Source: Diplosphaera chodatii
Taxonomy: Eukaryota > Chlorophyta > Trebouxiophyceae > Prasiolales > Stichococcaceae
Direction of reading: 5' to 3'
Assembly (NCBI GenBank): GCA_032358165.1
Contig: JAALGY010000023.1
Location: 2,170,001 to 2,234,000 of the forward strand
Length of the DNA: 64,000 nt
The notes under the pieces were generated by a model, which ran no database searches, was not told where the DNA came from, and was given only the letters and a program-made list of their open reading frames with translations. The translations under genes and the position numbers were made by a program. Of this stretch, positions 22,102 to 33,898 are shown piece after piece. Within the stretch, counting starts at the first letter, position 1. Every line of letters starts with the position of its first letter.

Positions 22102-23846
22102 TCATGGCACATGTTTCCTCTTCACGCTGCCGACAGCCCACTCGTCGCTAGGTGCTGGTCTTGCCTCCATCATTGTGCGTATGCACAGCTCATAGGTGGC
22201 AAACGTGACTGCTGCTGCAGGCGCTGACTTCATGATGCTCGGGAGCGCACCCTTGTATAGACCCCGCATACCTGCCGAGCATGCGGCACAACTCTTGAAG
22301 TCAGTGCTCATCGATCATTATAAAGGCCGTGAGAATGCACCAGTTGTGCTGTTGGCTCACAATCCTAGAGAAGCTCTGATGTGTGTGCACAGGAAAGCCA
22401 TCACCTTCTGTGCGCCAGATGTGTGTTAGGCAGCCTGGTAACGAGCTGACCAGTTCTGATGTGACAGCGGCGCCGTACCGCTCTGACCGCTGTAAGCCTG
22501 CCACCTGCAACAGATATAGCCACAAAGTATGTAGACTCGCTGCTGCAACATCAAATCATACAAGCACCACGTTGGTCTGCTTCCTACATGATAGGGTGCG
22601 CGTGAGGTGGGGCGCAACGCTGACACTGTCATCTTGCCTGGAAACGCTTCTTGCACACGTCCAGTGGGTGCGTGCCCAGCTTTGCAACTGTGCCCGCAAG
22701 CAGGCCACAGAGGAAATGTTGCAGGCTGCCTGCCTTTTCATTCTCGCTCGCTCGCCGGCCGTCAGGCGTTCTGCCTCGCCTCTGCAAGCAGTACGGTAGA
22801 CTTCAGCACCCAGCCATGCAATCAGGATGCGGGTCCTTTTGGTGCGGTTGCAGTGGCTATTGTTTGAATCCGCATGCACACTACACTAGCGCACCCGGAC
22901 CCTGTTGTACGCAGCGTTCAAGCTGTCGTACAGTCCGAACTGCAGCGCTGAGTATGGCACAATCTCGATCATAGTGATGCCCAGCCCTCGATACAATCCC
23001 CGTACTCCATGCTGCTCTACTATGCCCCTCGCTGCTGCTGTGAGCCCTTTGTACACCTGCATATCAGCACAGGATATGCTGCCCCAGACGCCCGCAGTCT
23101 TCCGGCCGAAAACAGGGTCAGCGTGCCTTCGGTGTGGGCCGCCAGCACCATGATGATATGGCAGAGGCGGGTTAAAGGTGTTCATCCAGTACGTGGCTCG
23201 CTCAGCACCACTGCGCCCACCTTGGGCTCCCCCTGAGCAGCTAGCGTGGTGCGGAGCAGGTCGAAGGGGTACGAAATGCAGGTCGCGGCTATGCCTGCGA
23301 CCGCGCCAGAGGCGTAGGAGATCAGCGGCGCCGCCCGCGTGTCTGTCAGCTTCATCCGCCGGGCTGCGAGGTTGACCTGCTGCAGCGTCACGAACTGCAC
23401 CACCGTGTACGGCACGTACAGCAGCTGCCCTGCCAACGTGCCGCGCCAGAGTCCCTGCACACCAGGCACGGCGCTGCGCCTCTGCTGAGTGAGCGTCCAT
23501 GCAACAGAAGGAAGCGGTGATGCCCAGGGGCACGATGGTAGGTACGCACTTGCTGCACCAGTCACATCAGACAAATTGAATGGGTATTAGGACCCTGTTT
23601 GCTTGCCTGAATACCCTCCTCCCGGACGATCGTCCGCAGCGCCTGCCCCATACTGGTATACTTGGGCGGCAGCTGCCCCGGGATTGCAGCGGCACCTTTG
23701 CGCAGGTGCGGTTCCAGCTGCACCTGAAAGCGAATTTTGAGGACGTCCAACGGCCCCACTGCAAATCGCGCCACGCAGCCTGCAATGGCGCCGGCGCCGG
23801 CATCAACCCAGGCCCGCTGACCACGCGATACTGCATCCCCGCCCAT
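22102..23846 (-). CDS. TPC: Mitochondrial thiamine pyrophosphate carrier (SLC25A19/TPC type)
   Basis: An inner-membrane carrier that imports thiamine pyrophosphate for mitochondrial dehydrogenases. It has three carrier repeats with signatures [15 protein letters not shown] (about 23755-23710), [16 protein letters not shown] (about 23260-23215) and [23 protein letters not shown] (about 22660-22638 joined to about 22515). The first and third closely match plant and animal TPC ([19 protein letters not shown]). [21 protein letters not shown] and [21 protein letters not shown] are the even-helix G-x-Y/W-R/K-G motifs. The start [20 protein letters not shown] is at 23846. The last exon has [20 protein letters not shown] and ends KRKHVP at 22102. 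The intron after KKRFQ begins GCAAGA, a GC donor. Related CoA or ADP carriers are less likely given the QVQLEP and GLQR signatures. Confidence 0.9.
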
Positions 23847-24572
23847 GAGAGCCTACAACTATGCTGCTCAGCAACACGCAAAGCCTGATCCAATGACCAT
23901 CAAAGCTGAGACTATCCACCTGCAGTCACAGCTTGCAGAGCACACAATTCATCTGCTGTCGGCGCTCGCATTGCAAACATGCAGTCCGGAGGTATCTCAG
24001 CGTTGAGCACGTGAAAAGTCAAAAGTGGCAGTCACTGTGGATGATCGGCGTCACCAACCATTCCGGCCATGCTGCATGGCACCAGCCATATTAGTCATCC
24101 TGGCTCCAAACACAGCCTTCAGGTGCACCCTGTCATTTCGCAATTCAATCGATGGCCTGACCGCAAGCTGATGAACTGTGCTTGAAAGGCTGTCAGTGCT
24201 GAGAGTATACTTAATTTGTTTCACACTGTTGTGTTCACAAAATAAGCGGTGACCGCAGCGCCTGTGGCGCCCGAGGTCAGCAGACCGCGCAGGCCGCCTG
24301 TGCCTCGGTCTGACGCCTTAGCTTTGTGTTGCACTACTGCCCTTGGTCGTTGCTGCTAGTGGCCTTGGAGAAGGGTCACCTGCACGCGTGGACATGCTGC
24401 TGAGGCGTGGGCATGGTCACTAGCAGGTGAGAGCACAGGATGCTGGTCGTCAACGAGGTGCAGAACGCGAAGTGCTGCAACAAGCGCAGCTGTGCATTCC
24501 ATATAGTCTCGTGGCGATACAGAGCCGGGGTGTGGTGCCTGCAGCGGGCCCAGTGGGGGTGCCGGGGTCTGA
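23847..24572. other. Divergent intergenic spacer
   Basis: This lies between the starts of the TPP carrier (-) and TAF7 (+). No supported gene, repeat or RNA was seen. Confidence 0.45.
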
Positions 24573-25879
24573 ATGGCGGATGCCCTGGAGGAGCAGTACC
24601 TGCTGCGGGTGCAGGACAGGGGCCTGGCCGCACGGCTGAGTCGGGTGCTGCAGGAGGACGCCGCCGCACGCCCTGCAGATGCCGACATCAAGCTGGACTT
24701 TGTAGGTACACCTCATATCTTTGCCAAGGGCACTGCAGCACTTGCTGGCCGTCCTGCCGTCAACATATTGCGAGTTGAACATCCAACGTGCACCTGCAAT
24801 CTGCAATGTGGTACGGACTGCAGCGGACGGACAGCCCGGCACATTCAGCGTGGGCGGTGAGGCGTTTCCAGTGCATGTGCTGAACCTGCCGACGATCGTG
24901 GAGTCATACAAGACGTATGACGACATCCACCTGGTCAAGTCCAACGATGTCGGGCAGGTATAGGCACCTTCCTGACATATCTTGGCCAGTCATTGTTCGC
25001 AAGTGGGTTTGGTGACATCATTTGGACTTGAGGATGCACACAAACCACACTGCGCTTCCAGCTCACCCGCATGAACAACATCACAGATGCTGCTGGTCAC
25101 GGAGAAGGATGCGGCGGCGCCGACCTACGACGAGGCACGCCACGGGCTGACGCCACCAATGCGCGACGCGAGGCAGCGGCACTTCCGGCCGCTGCCGAAC
25201 GTGCCGTCGGCCCTGGTCTCCAAAACGGAGCAGGACCTGCTGGCCATCCTGGCGGTGCGTGGCGCTTCGCCTCCCTTGCACATGGGCAGCACTCCTTCGC
25301 CGGAGAGCACTCTGCTACTCGGCACCTCGTTGGCAGACTGTCCTCAGCCTTCACCACCTGGCTTGATGGGACTCAGGGTGATGCGCAGGGTGGCGCGCCA
25401 GACGGGGTGGAGTTCGTGGATGAGGAGGAGGAGTATGTGGTGGATGAGCAGGGGCGCGGCAGCTGGCAGCCGGCGCGGCCGCTGGCCAAGCCCGCACCCA
25501 AGGCTCCCCGCCAGAAGGGACAGCGCAAGGTGAGGGTGCGGCTGCAGACACCTGACCCGGCGTGTGACACGCTGCGCCTGGCAGCAGCCGGCGTGCAGCA
25601 GCACAGCACCGGCTCATTCCAATTACCCCAGGATTGCAGCTGCTGTCCATGGAAGGCGCCATCCATATGGGATCGTCCACACGATGCATGTGTTGATGCA
25701 TTGTTGTGATCTGTGGCCAGCCTCCGGGACCGCGGAGCAAGAAGGCAAAGGCTGCAAAGGAACCCACGGGCGCTGCCAGCAGCGCTGGTGCCTCTGCCAA
25801 GGCGAGTGGCGCTGGCCAAGCAACCACAGCGCCTGCACAAGCGCCCGCTCTGGACGCTGCCGCTCCTGAGGAGATCTGA
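24573..25879 (+). CDS. TAF7: TFIID subunit 7 (TAF7/TAFII55)
   Basis: TAF7 is a subunit of general transcription factor TFIID and, in animals, contacts TAF1 and holds back its acetyltransferase activity. Exons 24573-24705, 24824-24957, 25087-25254, 25377-25529 and 25721-25879 close in phase and give 248 residues, close to plant TAF7. The N-terminus MADALEEQYLLRVQDRGLA fits the family start EEQ-ILRVP. GTFSVGGEAF then VLNLPTIVESYKTYDD (about 24890-24925) is the family core. Next come DVGQMLLVTEKD and ARHGLTPPMRDARQRHFRP, the diagnostic YxHGLTPPMxxxRxRRF block. An acidic patch FVDEEEEYVVDE follows, then a Lys-Ala-rich tail. Exon 1 uses the donor at 24706; the nearby GT at 24702 would break the frame. 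Confidence 0.93.
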
Positions 25880-26244
25880 GGGGGTGCTTATGGGGCAGTG
25901 GAGGGCTTGCCGGGTGATGATCTGCTGCCAACTGTACACTAGTCGCAGCCAAGTTGACCGATGCTGCAAGTATTAGCTTGTCAGCAGCAGGAGGCCTGGC
26001 TCATCTGCATTTCCAGTACTGCCCCATTCAGTTTTGAGCTCAGTCGTCCCACCGCTGCTGGCTGTGAACACATTCGTGTGTCTGCTCAGCTCTGTGCGTC
26101 ATGGCAGTGAAGGCCAACTACATACATTTCCCTCGACTCCCTCCTGGTGGCCTCCGGCCGCACACGAATCACCCTCTGAAAGTGCGGTTTCAGCTGCTGA
26201 GTGAAGTCTGACTTGCCTTGCCCCTGCGCAGCATCAATCCAACC
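25880..26244. other. Convergent spacer
   Basis: This lies between the TAF7 stop and the 3' end of the FtsJ-like gene. No conserved frame was seen. Confidence 0.4.
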
Positions 26245-27224
26245 TCAGCATTGCATGTCTGAGCTGGGGCTCCATGCGGCAATGGCCTGGGCATGAGCAG
26301 CAGCCATGCCATTGTCTCGAATTGCTCTGGCCATTAGTCGTGGTGTTGCACTTCGTGTACGAAGCTGCACCAGTATGGCAGCTTGCAGCCCTCCGTAGCA
26401 ACACACGTCGACCCGCTTTTGGATGTCGTCGGGTGTGCCGGGGCAGCAGCTGTGACATCCTGGCGCTGCAATTCGGCCTGCGTGCTCCGTCGCAACTCCA
26501 GTGGCGAAAAGGTCGCTCACCTCCAGCAGCTTCACGACAAGGTTGCCGTGCGGCGCCAGCAGCCGGGTGGGTCCTCGCAGCGCCAGGTCCGCAGCACATT
26601 GCGCCAGATCAAGAGACTGCGCGGCGTCGGCAGCCGCAATGCCGGTTGTGGACGGCGCCATGTCCGACAACACAGCGCCAAAACCCGTCACGCCCCTACA
26701 AACCAGAGTCTCACCTGGTGCTGTGAACACAAGGTTAGCGCTGCAGTTCACGAACTGTGTTGCGTGGGCTGCAGCTGCCAGTCATGCATGCTGAGGGCGT
26801 GTGGCCTGCCTGTGCATGTGCTGCCCGCCACTCACTTCGGTAACAGGGTCCGCAGCGTCGCGGCAGACACGGTCCGCACGTCGGCATGCAGCAGGTGCAC
26901 ACGGCGTGCGTCAATGTGCCGCTCCGGCAGCTGACAGTCCTGGACGTCCAGGCCCACGATGCGCCCGCCGCGCTGCGGCGGCCCAACGCTCTGGCATGCC
27001 ACCTGTAGCCAAGAGCCTGGGCAGCAGCCCAGATCCAGCACGCAGCCACCTGCGTGATTTGCACACGGTTCTGGTCAAGCGTGAGGAGTCAGGCAGCGGC
27101 ATGCTGCTGCAGCGAGCTTAAGATGCCATTGTACATGCCTGCACGCACCCGGCGGGATTACCCTAAACTTCCTCTGAAGCTCCAGCAGTTTGTAGGCAGA
27201 GCGTGCGACGTAACCCTCAACCTG
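26245..27224 (-). CDS. FtsJ/RlmE-type rRNA 2'-O-methyltransferase (organellar), 5' end not resolved
   Basis: FtsJ enzymes transfer a methyl group from SAM to a ribose 2'-OH of rRNA; MRM2-type homologues act on the large organellar rRNA. QVEGYVARSAYKLLELQRKF begins an exon at 27224 and carries the first catalytic Lys. VLDLGCCPGSWLQVAC (about 27050-27000) is SAM motif I. GRIVGLDVQDC holds the acidic residue of motif II. SDMAPSTTGIAAADAAQS (about 26665-26610) has the catalytic Asp, and HGNLVVKLLE (about 26550-26520) the second Lys. The downstream frame ends at 26245, but which frame gives the usual C-terminal strand is unclear. Targeting-peptide exons should lie between 27225 and about 28000. 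No TRM7/SPB1 extensions were seen, which favours the short organellar class. Confidence 0.82.
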
Positions 27225-28024
27225 CTGAAAAGCACAAGCATCAGTCTGAGGCCGGCTGCTAAAGGTACAAGTCATGCATGGGCATGCCGCTGTGCCGCAG
27301 CATGCTTCACCTTTGCCAATCTCAAGAATCTGTCTGCCGGCCCAATGCGCCTGCTCATGCGCACTCACAGTTGCTGGCACGGCTTGTCCATGTCAAAGTA
27401 GCACTGTGCTCAGTGCTGTGCTTGGCATGGCGAGGTCTGGCTCAATGTGGACTCTACAAGTCAGATCTCTGCCTGTGTTTGGCCAGTCCGATGAAGGCCT
27501 GAGACATGATGCTGCGCTGTGCAAAGAACAGCAACAGCAGGACAAAATTGCCACAACAAAGCGCAACGCAACATCGATTGCAGTGCCACACTGACTTAGC
27601 AGGAAGCATTGCATCAGGCAATCAAATCATTTACAATTGTCAATCGCATTTGTGGGTGCCGCCCTCCGCAGCGCCCAGAGTTGCTGCATCACCCAGCGGA
27701 CATGTACAAAGAGAGTGTCAAAAAGAGCGGTCCCACGATGAGAGCTTGTTGCAACTTTGCTGACTGGCCGTGTCACACGCTGCATAATCGACCGAAACTG
27801 TTGCTGTATGATCGCACTGTGCAGGCTGCATGCTAATGGCCGTGCTATGATCACCAGGCGGGAGCAACCGCCTCCGAAGGCATTACGACGCGCCGAGCAC
27901 GTGGCCACGTCGTCGCCTGCATGCGACGCACATGCTAGATGACACAGAGCCCGCGCAAACCTGCAGACATGCTGGGGCAGAAATGAAACCATTGGGATGT
28001 CCCATGCTGAACAGGTGCAACTCG
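27225..28024. other. FtsJ 5' region and spacer to ZnT9-like gene
   Basis: The first exon or exons and promoter of the FtsJ-like gene should lie here. A minus-strand frame at 27992-27627 (His/Arg/Ala-rich start) is a candidate leader, but I could not close a splice model. Confidence 0.35.
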
Positions 28025-31000
28025 TCAGGGTCTCGGTGTCAACTTTGCAGTCACCTGGCCTCGGTCGGTTTCCAGGTCCACGTAGCGCACGCCTGGGTTG
28101 ATGCGCTGGATCTCAGTCTCGATGCGGTCAACCTCTGCTCCCACCGCGTTGATGATTTCTTCTCCTGCACAACATGGTCACCGCACAGGATGGGTACCAT
28201 GTTGCTGACGCTAGATCCTGTCGCCAGGCAAGCTGAGGTCTGACACAGACGACTGTCCAACGAGCAGAGACCATCAAATATCGCATAGGAGGCCTGCCCA
28301 CAGCCCTTGACAGTGGAGGGTCCAGACAGCCTCGAGGCAGCAGCAGCGGGCGGCGCGCACCGTACGCCTTGAGCGCGTGGTCCAGCTCCATGTCGTTCTT
28401 GGAGGCGGCCTGGATGCGGCGCAGCAGGGACGCCCGCCCCGCGCCGTTCATGTGCCGCTGCACCACCTCCTCCCCCAGGAAGTCTGCGCGCGGGGCAGGC
28501 AGCACGGATCGCAGAATGGTGAGCAGTACTCGTCTGAACAACCTGAACCCAGACCGCCCAGCTCGTGCTGCTGACCAGCCTCGAGATGACCAGCTGGCAC
28601 AGCACCACCACAGAGCTGACCAAAACCGAAAGCTTCACTGCGGATTTTAGGCCAGGCACAGACGGCCACGGATGTGAGCGCACCAATCTCCGCCTTGAAC
28701 CGGAAGATGCCTGGCCCGATCTCCTCGCTCTTCGCATCGTACACAGCCTGCACAGCAGCGTATGCCCGCCTGCCCCGTTGCTCCAATGAAACATAGGGCT
28801 GGACCGCAAGCGCATGGTTGCTCCAGGCCGTTTGCACCGGCTGCCAACAGTGTGCACACCTCAACAACAGGGTCGGCCTCCAGGTGCCTGATGATGTCCT
28901 GCATGTCCTTCGAGTCCATGGAGCGGCCTGCGACAGCGGGAACTGCGTCAGTGGCTGCCACCAGGGTAGGAGCAGCGTACGGGAGGAAGGACGCAGGGAG
29001 CCGTGGGCAGCACACGGACGACACTCCCTTAGAGATCGTGGTTAGGGGCCCCTGCAGCGGCGTCAAGCAGGCTTGGGCCGTTGGCGCACCGATGAGCATC
29101 TGGCGGTTGCGGGAGATGAGGAACCAGGCGGTGGCGCCCATCATGGCGCCCACACAGATGGACCCAATGCTGTCCCACATGACCATGCCCGTGAAGTGCA
29201 CCAGGCCCGTGCAGGCTCCTGCACAGGAACAGGTGGCTGACGCTTGGCACACGTCATCAACGAGATCAGCACCCGGATACCACAGCTAATTACCACTGCA
29301 GGATACCGCCAACACTGACTCAACGAGACTCAGGAGAGCGCACATGCACCCAGCATGGTGCGGGAAATGAGGAGGGTAATCTGTCAAAGCAGTATTGCCT
29401 AGCGGCTGTGGTTGGGCCCACCTGCCACAATGAGGCCGGCGCAGGCGCCAGCATCCTCCATCATGACGGCCACACTGGTTGGGTCAATGCCCCGTCTGAC
29501 ATATTCCATGAAGGACAGGCCCGCAATCTCTGCGCCCTCACGGACTGAGCGGATTGCCACCAGCAGCGATGCTCCCTCGAGCAGGAGCGACACGCCCAGC
29601 ACTGCGGGCAGCAGCAGGCGGTATCTTTCAATGAGGCATCTGTAGATTGTACCGAGTGCAGGTTAATGCTGCGCCATCCTGTGCAAGCCGGCAAGCACAT
29701 CCATGCATTCGCCATGCTTCCCTGCCAGCTGATCCACTGACGACTGTGGGGGCCAGCACGCCTGGGAAAACCACTCTCGCCCTTAACATCTGCTCATCGC
29801 ACCTGCCACACTCCAGCCGAGGTGCTCCACGGGCTCAGGCGTCAGCAGGCCCGCGCAGCCATGCCACACTGACACGCCCGCGCCCAGGCAGAAGATGCCC
29901 ACCGCGGAGATGAGGCTGAACACGAACTTGTCGCGCATGTAGCCGTACGGGTGCAGCTTTGTGGGCTTGCGCTTGGCGCGCGTGATGCCCACCCACAGCA
30001 GTGCCTGCGCGATGCACAGCAATGTGGTCGGATGCCAGTCCAACGTGGCACAGTGACAGCTTGCTGCTGAACGTGAAATGACACAGGTCAGATTGCAGAC
30101 TGCAGGGTCACGATGCAAAGCTGACACGTGACGGTGCATGCCTGATTGCAGACGTCGGCCAAGGAATGGATGGCCTCCGCGAAGAGAGCACTGCAAAGCA
30201 GGTTTGCCCATCATTGGTGCAGACCTACAATTCAGGTGAGTGGCCTGGGCTATGCAGCGTTTTGGTGCATTCACTTGCAGCTGTATGACTCACTTGCTGC
30301 CTGTGAAGGAGAAGACCCCGAGCTTCGCCAGGAAGATGGCCAAGTTGGTGCCAATGGCTGCAACGACAAATCCAGATGATGTAAGCAGGCAGCAGTGGCT
30401 GCTGCAGGCGGCAGCCATAATTTCTGCACATGTTGGACCTCGTGCAGTAGCACGGCCTGCTCTGATCTGCCCCTGGTCAACGCTCACCAACATTCACAGT
30501 GTGCAGCTCGCGGCGCAGCGACTGCTGTTCCTTACGGGCCTCTGCAAGCGGCTGCGGCAGAGCATAATCCTCTGACAGATTCACCAGCAGCCTGCGGTCT
30601 GCCACCTCTTCTGGCCTGTTGGCAACGATCCACAATGTCACAGTGTGGAGTTTTGTCATAGCCACCTGCATACCACCATGACATGCCGCAGGTACGGTTC
30701 TAAAGTGGTGTCTGACCTTTCGAGCGCATCGTCCTGGCTCCGGTCAGGCCGTCCAGTCCAGAGGCTGAAGTGCTGCGCTGCAGATAGCTGCCTCGTGTGC
30801 TGCCATCGATGCCTGCTGTGCCGCCAATGTTGGCTGCCGGCGCTGCCCATGCTCCCGCATGAATGCGGTCTGCTGGCAATGGTGCTGCCCGGCTCTGAAT
30901 GCCTTGCTGCTGGCATCATTGGCTGGATGCCGCTTGACATGAGACAGGCATGTGCTGCAACAGGGCAATGCTGCTGCCTGATGCCACAGGCCGCAAGCGG

Positions 31001-31255
31001 AAGCACCGCTTGCGCCCTACCATGTGACAGCTGCTGCTGGAGGCGTGGCATGCGCTGCTGCCTGCCTGCTGAACATGCGTCAGATGCGACGCAGCGCGTG
31101 CTGCGTTCTGCCAATGCTTGCATGAGTAAGTTCGCCGTCCTGGCACTGACGAGACTACGGTCTACAGCACGTGCTGACACTGCCAAGGTGGGACACCGAA
31201 GTGCGGGTGATGCGGACAAACTCCTGCTCGCACATGTGAGCAAGCTACTCAGCAT
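28025..31255 (-). CDS. SLC30A9: CDF cation transporter, ZnT9 (SLC30A9)-like
   Basis: SLC30A9 exports zinc from mitochondria in animals and has plant and algal orthologues. The first exon, 31255 to about 30700, encodes a Ser/Arg/Ala-rich leader (MLSSLLTCASRSLSASPALR) of roughly 185 residues. Next come EEVADRRLLVNLSEDYALP (about 30628-30490) and the first membrane span VAAIGTNLAIFLAKLGVFSF (about 30370-30310). An exon with EAIHSLADVCNQALLWVGIT carries HxxxD of span 2 (about 30185-29980). HPYGYMRDKFVFSLISAVGIF, LLLPAVLGVSLLLEGASLL and SVAVMMEDAGACAGLIVAG follow. DSIGSICVGAMMGATAWFLI is the last span (about 29170). The cytosolic domain includes DIIRHLEADPVVEVC, EEIGPGIFRFKAEI, DFLGEEVVQRHMNGAGRASL and VRYVDLETDRGQ. 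It ends TAKLTPRP at 28025. The first-exon assignment is less certain than the rest. Confidence 0.88.
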
Positions 31256-31723
31256 GTCATCACATGGCTTTCAACCGCCTGCAAGATCCGCAGGTTTATG
31301 ACCACGATCGAATAATCTGCACGACCGTTTACTTTCACCGCTGCCCGGCGCAGACACAGCTTGATCGCAAGCACAACATGTGTTGCGGCGCCTTCTAGTC
31401 GAGACACAGCCAACCTTGTAAAGCGGTATGTGCTGGTCAAGGAATTTGCTTTCATGGCTTCTAACATCAGCCACGCCACAATTTCCCTATTGACGTTCCT
31501 GCTGATCAAGTGACTGGAGCCCAACAGGCCATCGATCGGCAACTGCACTACTGCAGGCCAAAGGAGAAATTGCTTGGCACTTCTTCCCATCAACACCGTC
31601 GTCTGACCCTTACTCCTGAGAGTTCTGAGCTATCTGAAGACATGGCCAAGCCCATTCTGAACACGAATTTGATGTGTATACCCGACACACTGGCATCTGC
31701 TGCAAATTGCATGCAGCCGAGGA
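31256..31723. other. Spacer between ZnT9-like 5' end and MMAB 3' end
   Basis: It should contain the ZnT9-like promoter and the MMAB 3' UTR. A 115-residue minus-strand frame at 31596-31249 has no recognisable domain. Confidence 0.4.
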
Positions 31724-32953
31724 CTATGCTTTCTTGTAGATGACTTCCTCCTTACCCGCTCGCTTTGCCTGTACAGATACGACATGTCGCTTTAGACGTG
31801 CCTATCTTGTAGTAGTCCACACGTCAAAGAGGACGTTGCAGCATGCCGTCACCCTGGTCAGTGACCTCACCGCGAGGCGCGCTGCTGTGAAGAGGTAGTC
31901 GCTGAGCCGGTTCATGTATATGCCAACATCGCTGCTGACTGATCCCCGTTGCACGAGCGGCACGACTGCCCGCTCAGCTCGTCTGCAGATCGACCTGGCC
32001 ATGTGCAACGATGATGACGCATGACCCCCTGCATGGTTTGCAAGCACATGGCCATCAAAAAACGCTGTATCGCAAGAGGCTGAAAGGTGAATAATTCTGT
32101 AAGCTGCAACATACCTGATGGCAGGATGAACTTGGTCAGCTGTGGCAGCTCAAGGTCCATCTGGTCAATCCACGACTCCAACATGCTGGCTGCCTCGAAG
32201 TCAAACTGCACTCGCTGCTGTTTTGCTGCTGTGCCAGGGCCGGTTGCCTCTATAGGTGTGGCCACTGCAGAGCCCACGTCCAGCAGCCTGGATTGGATGA
32301 TCTCCAGCTGCAGAGTGCAATCAAAAAAAGGGGACGTAAGGTAGTGTGAGCAACAGCACTATTCGGCTGCACCAGGGTCAGGTCATGAGCAATGCAGCAA
32401 ACGCCAGTGGGAAGACCCGCCCCATTCGCGGTTAGTGCAGTTGGGCAAGAGTCACCTGTTCTACCAGATGCGGATCCAAGTCTGCCACTAGATCTCGGGA
32501 GATCCCGACTGCAGAGTTCAACTCGTCCACATCGCCCAGCGCATGGAAGATGGCATCATCTTTTTGCCGCCGCGCACCACTGTACAAGCTGGACGTTCCT
32601 GTGTCGCCAGTCTTGGTATAGACCTTCCTGCAGGCATTGTGAGACATGCCTCAAAGCTCTGATGACGTGCTGCATGTGATCAAAAGCCATTGCGCCATTG
32701 TGCATTGACGTGCATGCAGGCCGCCACAGGATCACAGTTTGATGCTGCTAAACAGCTTTTCGAACGCACATTGAGCGTCGGCGGGCACACAGGCATAGAT
32801 CAACGGAGTGTAGACTGTAGAGCCGGATCTACCGTTGTACTGCAAGAAAGGCAGGGGAGCGCGACAACCGTGCTTCATGGTAGTGGTAGGAAGCAGGAAA
32901 GGCTCGTCAGATTCTCCATCCTCTTGACCATGCAGTGAGAAGCTGCACGACAA
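31724..32953 (-). CDS. MMAB: Cob(I)alamin adenosyltransferase (PduO/MMAB type)
   Basis: The enzyme transfers the adenosyl group of ATP to cob(I)alamin, making adenosylcobalamin for methylmalonyl-CoA mutase. An exon starting about 32632 reads [17 protein letters not shown], the ATP-binding N-terminal motif, then [19 protein letters not shown]. The next has [16 protein letters not shown] and [20 protein letters not shown] (about 32310-32120). The exon from about 32035 has [15 protein letters not shown] and [17 protein letters not shown], the RxxCRRAER and NRLSDYLF signatures. The last exon, 31768-31724, joins in phase and reads [14 protein letters not shown], a typical C-terminus. The 5' exon is unsettled: a frame starting at 32953 ([18 protein letters not shown]) is the best candidate, but I could not close its phase. 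Start codons of this gene and the next plus-strand gene are only about 160 bases apart. Confidence 0.9.
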
Positions 32954-33115
32954 ACGACGTATCTTCGCTTCCTCGGTTCTGTTCGCATTGCACCAGCGCT
33001 GTTGTATGACTGGCTACCGTAAGCGTTGTTGCCTTCATCGCGCGTGAGCCACAAGAGGAATACTTTGCAAAGCTACGTCATCGTGATTGGAACCAGCTTG
33101 CTGCAATACCCCAGC

Positions 33116-33898
33116 ATGGCCGACACGACAGCCGACAGCGCTCTGCACAACACAAATCTGTTGTTGGGTGTGGGTGCTGCTGGTGTGGTGTTGGCCTTAC
33201 TGGCGTTCCCATCCGGCTTTCTGCTGTTAGCAGCTTTGCTGGCAGTTGGTGGCCTGGCCATCACATACCTGGGCAAGGGCTCTCCCCGGAGCAGCGACAG
33301 CGCCACCGTCCAGATAGAAGAGCTACCCCATCAGCCAGCCGGTGAGCAGGCGCAGGTGCAAGCCGGCAGCAGCGATGGCGGCACCGGCGATGCTGCGTCA
33401 GATGCCATGCAGCTGCCGCCGCAGGATGAAGTGTCCCAGGCAGTCGAACTCAACCCAGCGGACCGAACAGGGGCGCAGCAACCCAGCAGCGGCAGCGTCG
33501 CAACGGAAATCACGAGTTATGCTTCGCCTGCAACCATGGAGTTGAGCGCTCAACCGGCACCACCCGCCGAACAGCAGCCTGTGCAGCAGGAGCCACAGTA
33601 CCAGCAGCAGGCTCCTTACAACGAGCCGGTGGTGACCAGAATATTCACGAGCTCGGGCACCAGCCAGCACAGCAGCACCAGCACGCACACAGTGGCGACC
33701 AGTGGGCAGGCGCCACAGACGAGCAGCAGCAGCCAGCAGGGCGGCATGTCCTGGCACGCGGCTGGCGAGGGGCCTGCGCCCCCGCCGGCGCAGCTGCAGC
33801 AGCGCGCGGCGCAGCAGGCCGCAACCAACCAGCGGCAGCCACAGCAGCAGGGCCAGCCGGCGGCGGGGGGTGCCGCCATCCTGCAGCGGCTGAAGTGA
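33116..33898 (+). CDS. Membrane-anchored protein with Gln/Ser/Pro-rich tail, unknown
   Basis: An intronless frame. The start at 33116 (MADTTADSALHNTNLLLG) is chosen over the Met at 33026 because it precedes the hydrophobic region directly. Residues about 14-60 form two adjacent hydrophobic segments (VVLALLAFPSGFLLLAALLA and VGGLAITYLG). The remaining 200 residues are low-complexity and rich in Gln, Ser, Ala and Pro, with an acidic early part (VQIEELPHQPAGEQ) and a Gln-rich end before AAILQRLK. It probably has a small membrane hairpin with a disordered tail. No family is recognised. It lies between two cobalamin genes: head to head with MMAB and 155 bases upstream of the MTRR start on the same strand. 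A role connected with them is only a guess. Confidence 0.72.
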   Translation: MADTTADSALHNTNLLLGVGAAGVVLALLAFPSGFLLLAALLAVGGLAITYLGKGSPRSSDSATVQIEELPHQPAGEQAQVQAGSSDGGTGDAASDAMQLPPQDEVSQAVELNPADRTGAQQPSSGSVATEITSYASPATMELSAQPAPPAEQQPVQQEPQYQQQAPYNEPVVTRIFTSSGTSQHSSTSTHTVATSGQAPQTSSSSQQGGMSWHAAGEGPAPPPAQLQQRAAQQAATNQRQPQQQGQPAAGGAAILQRLK

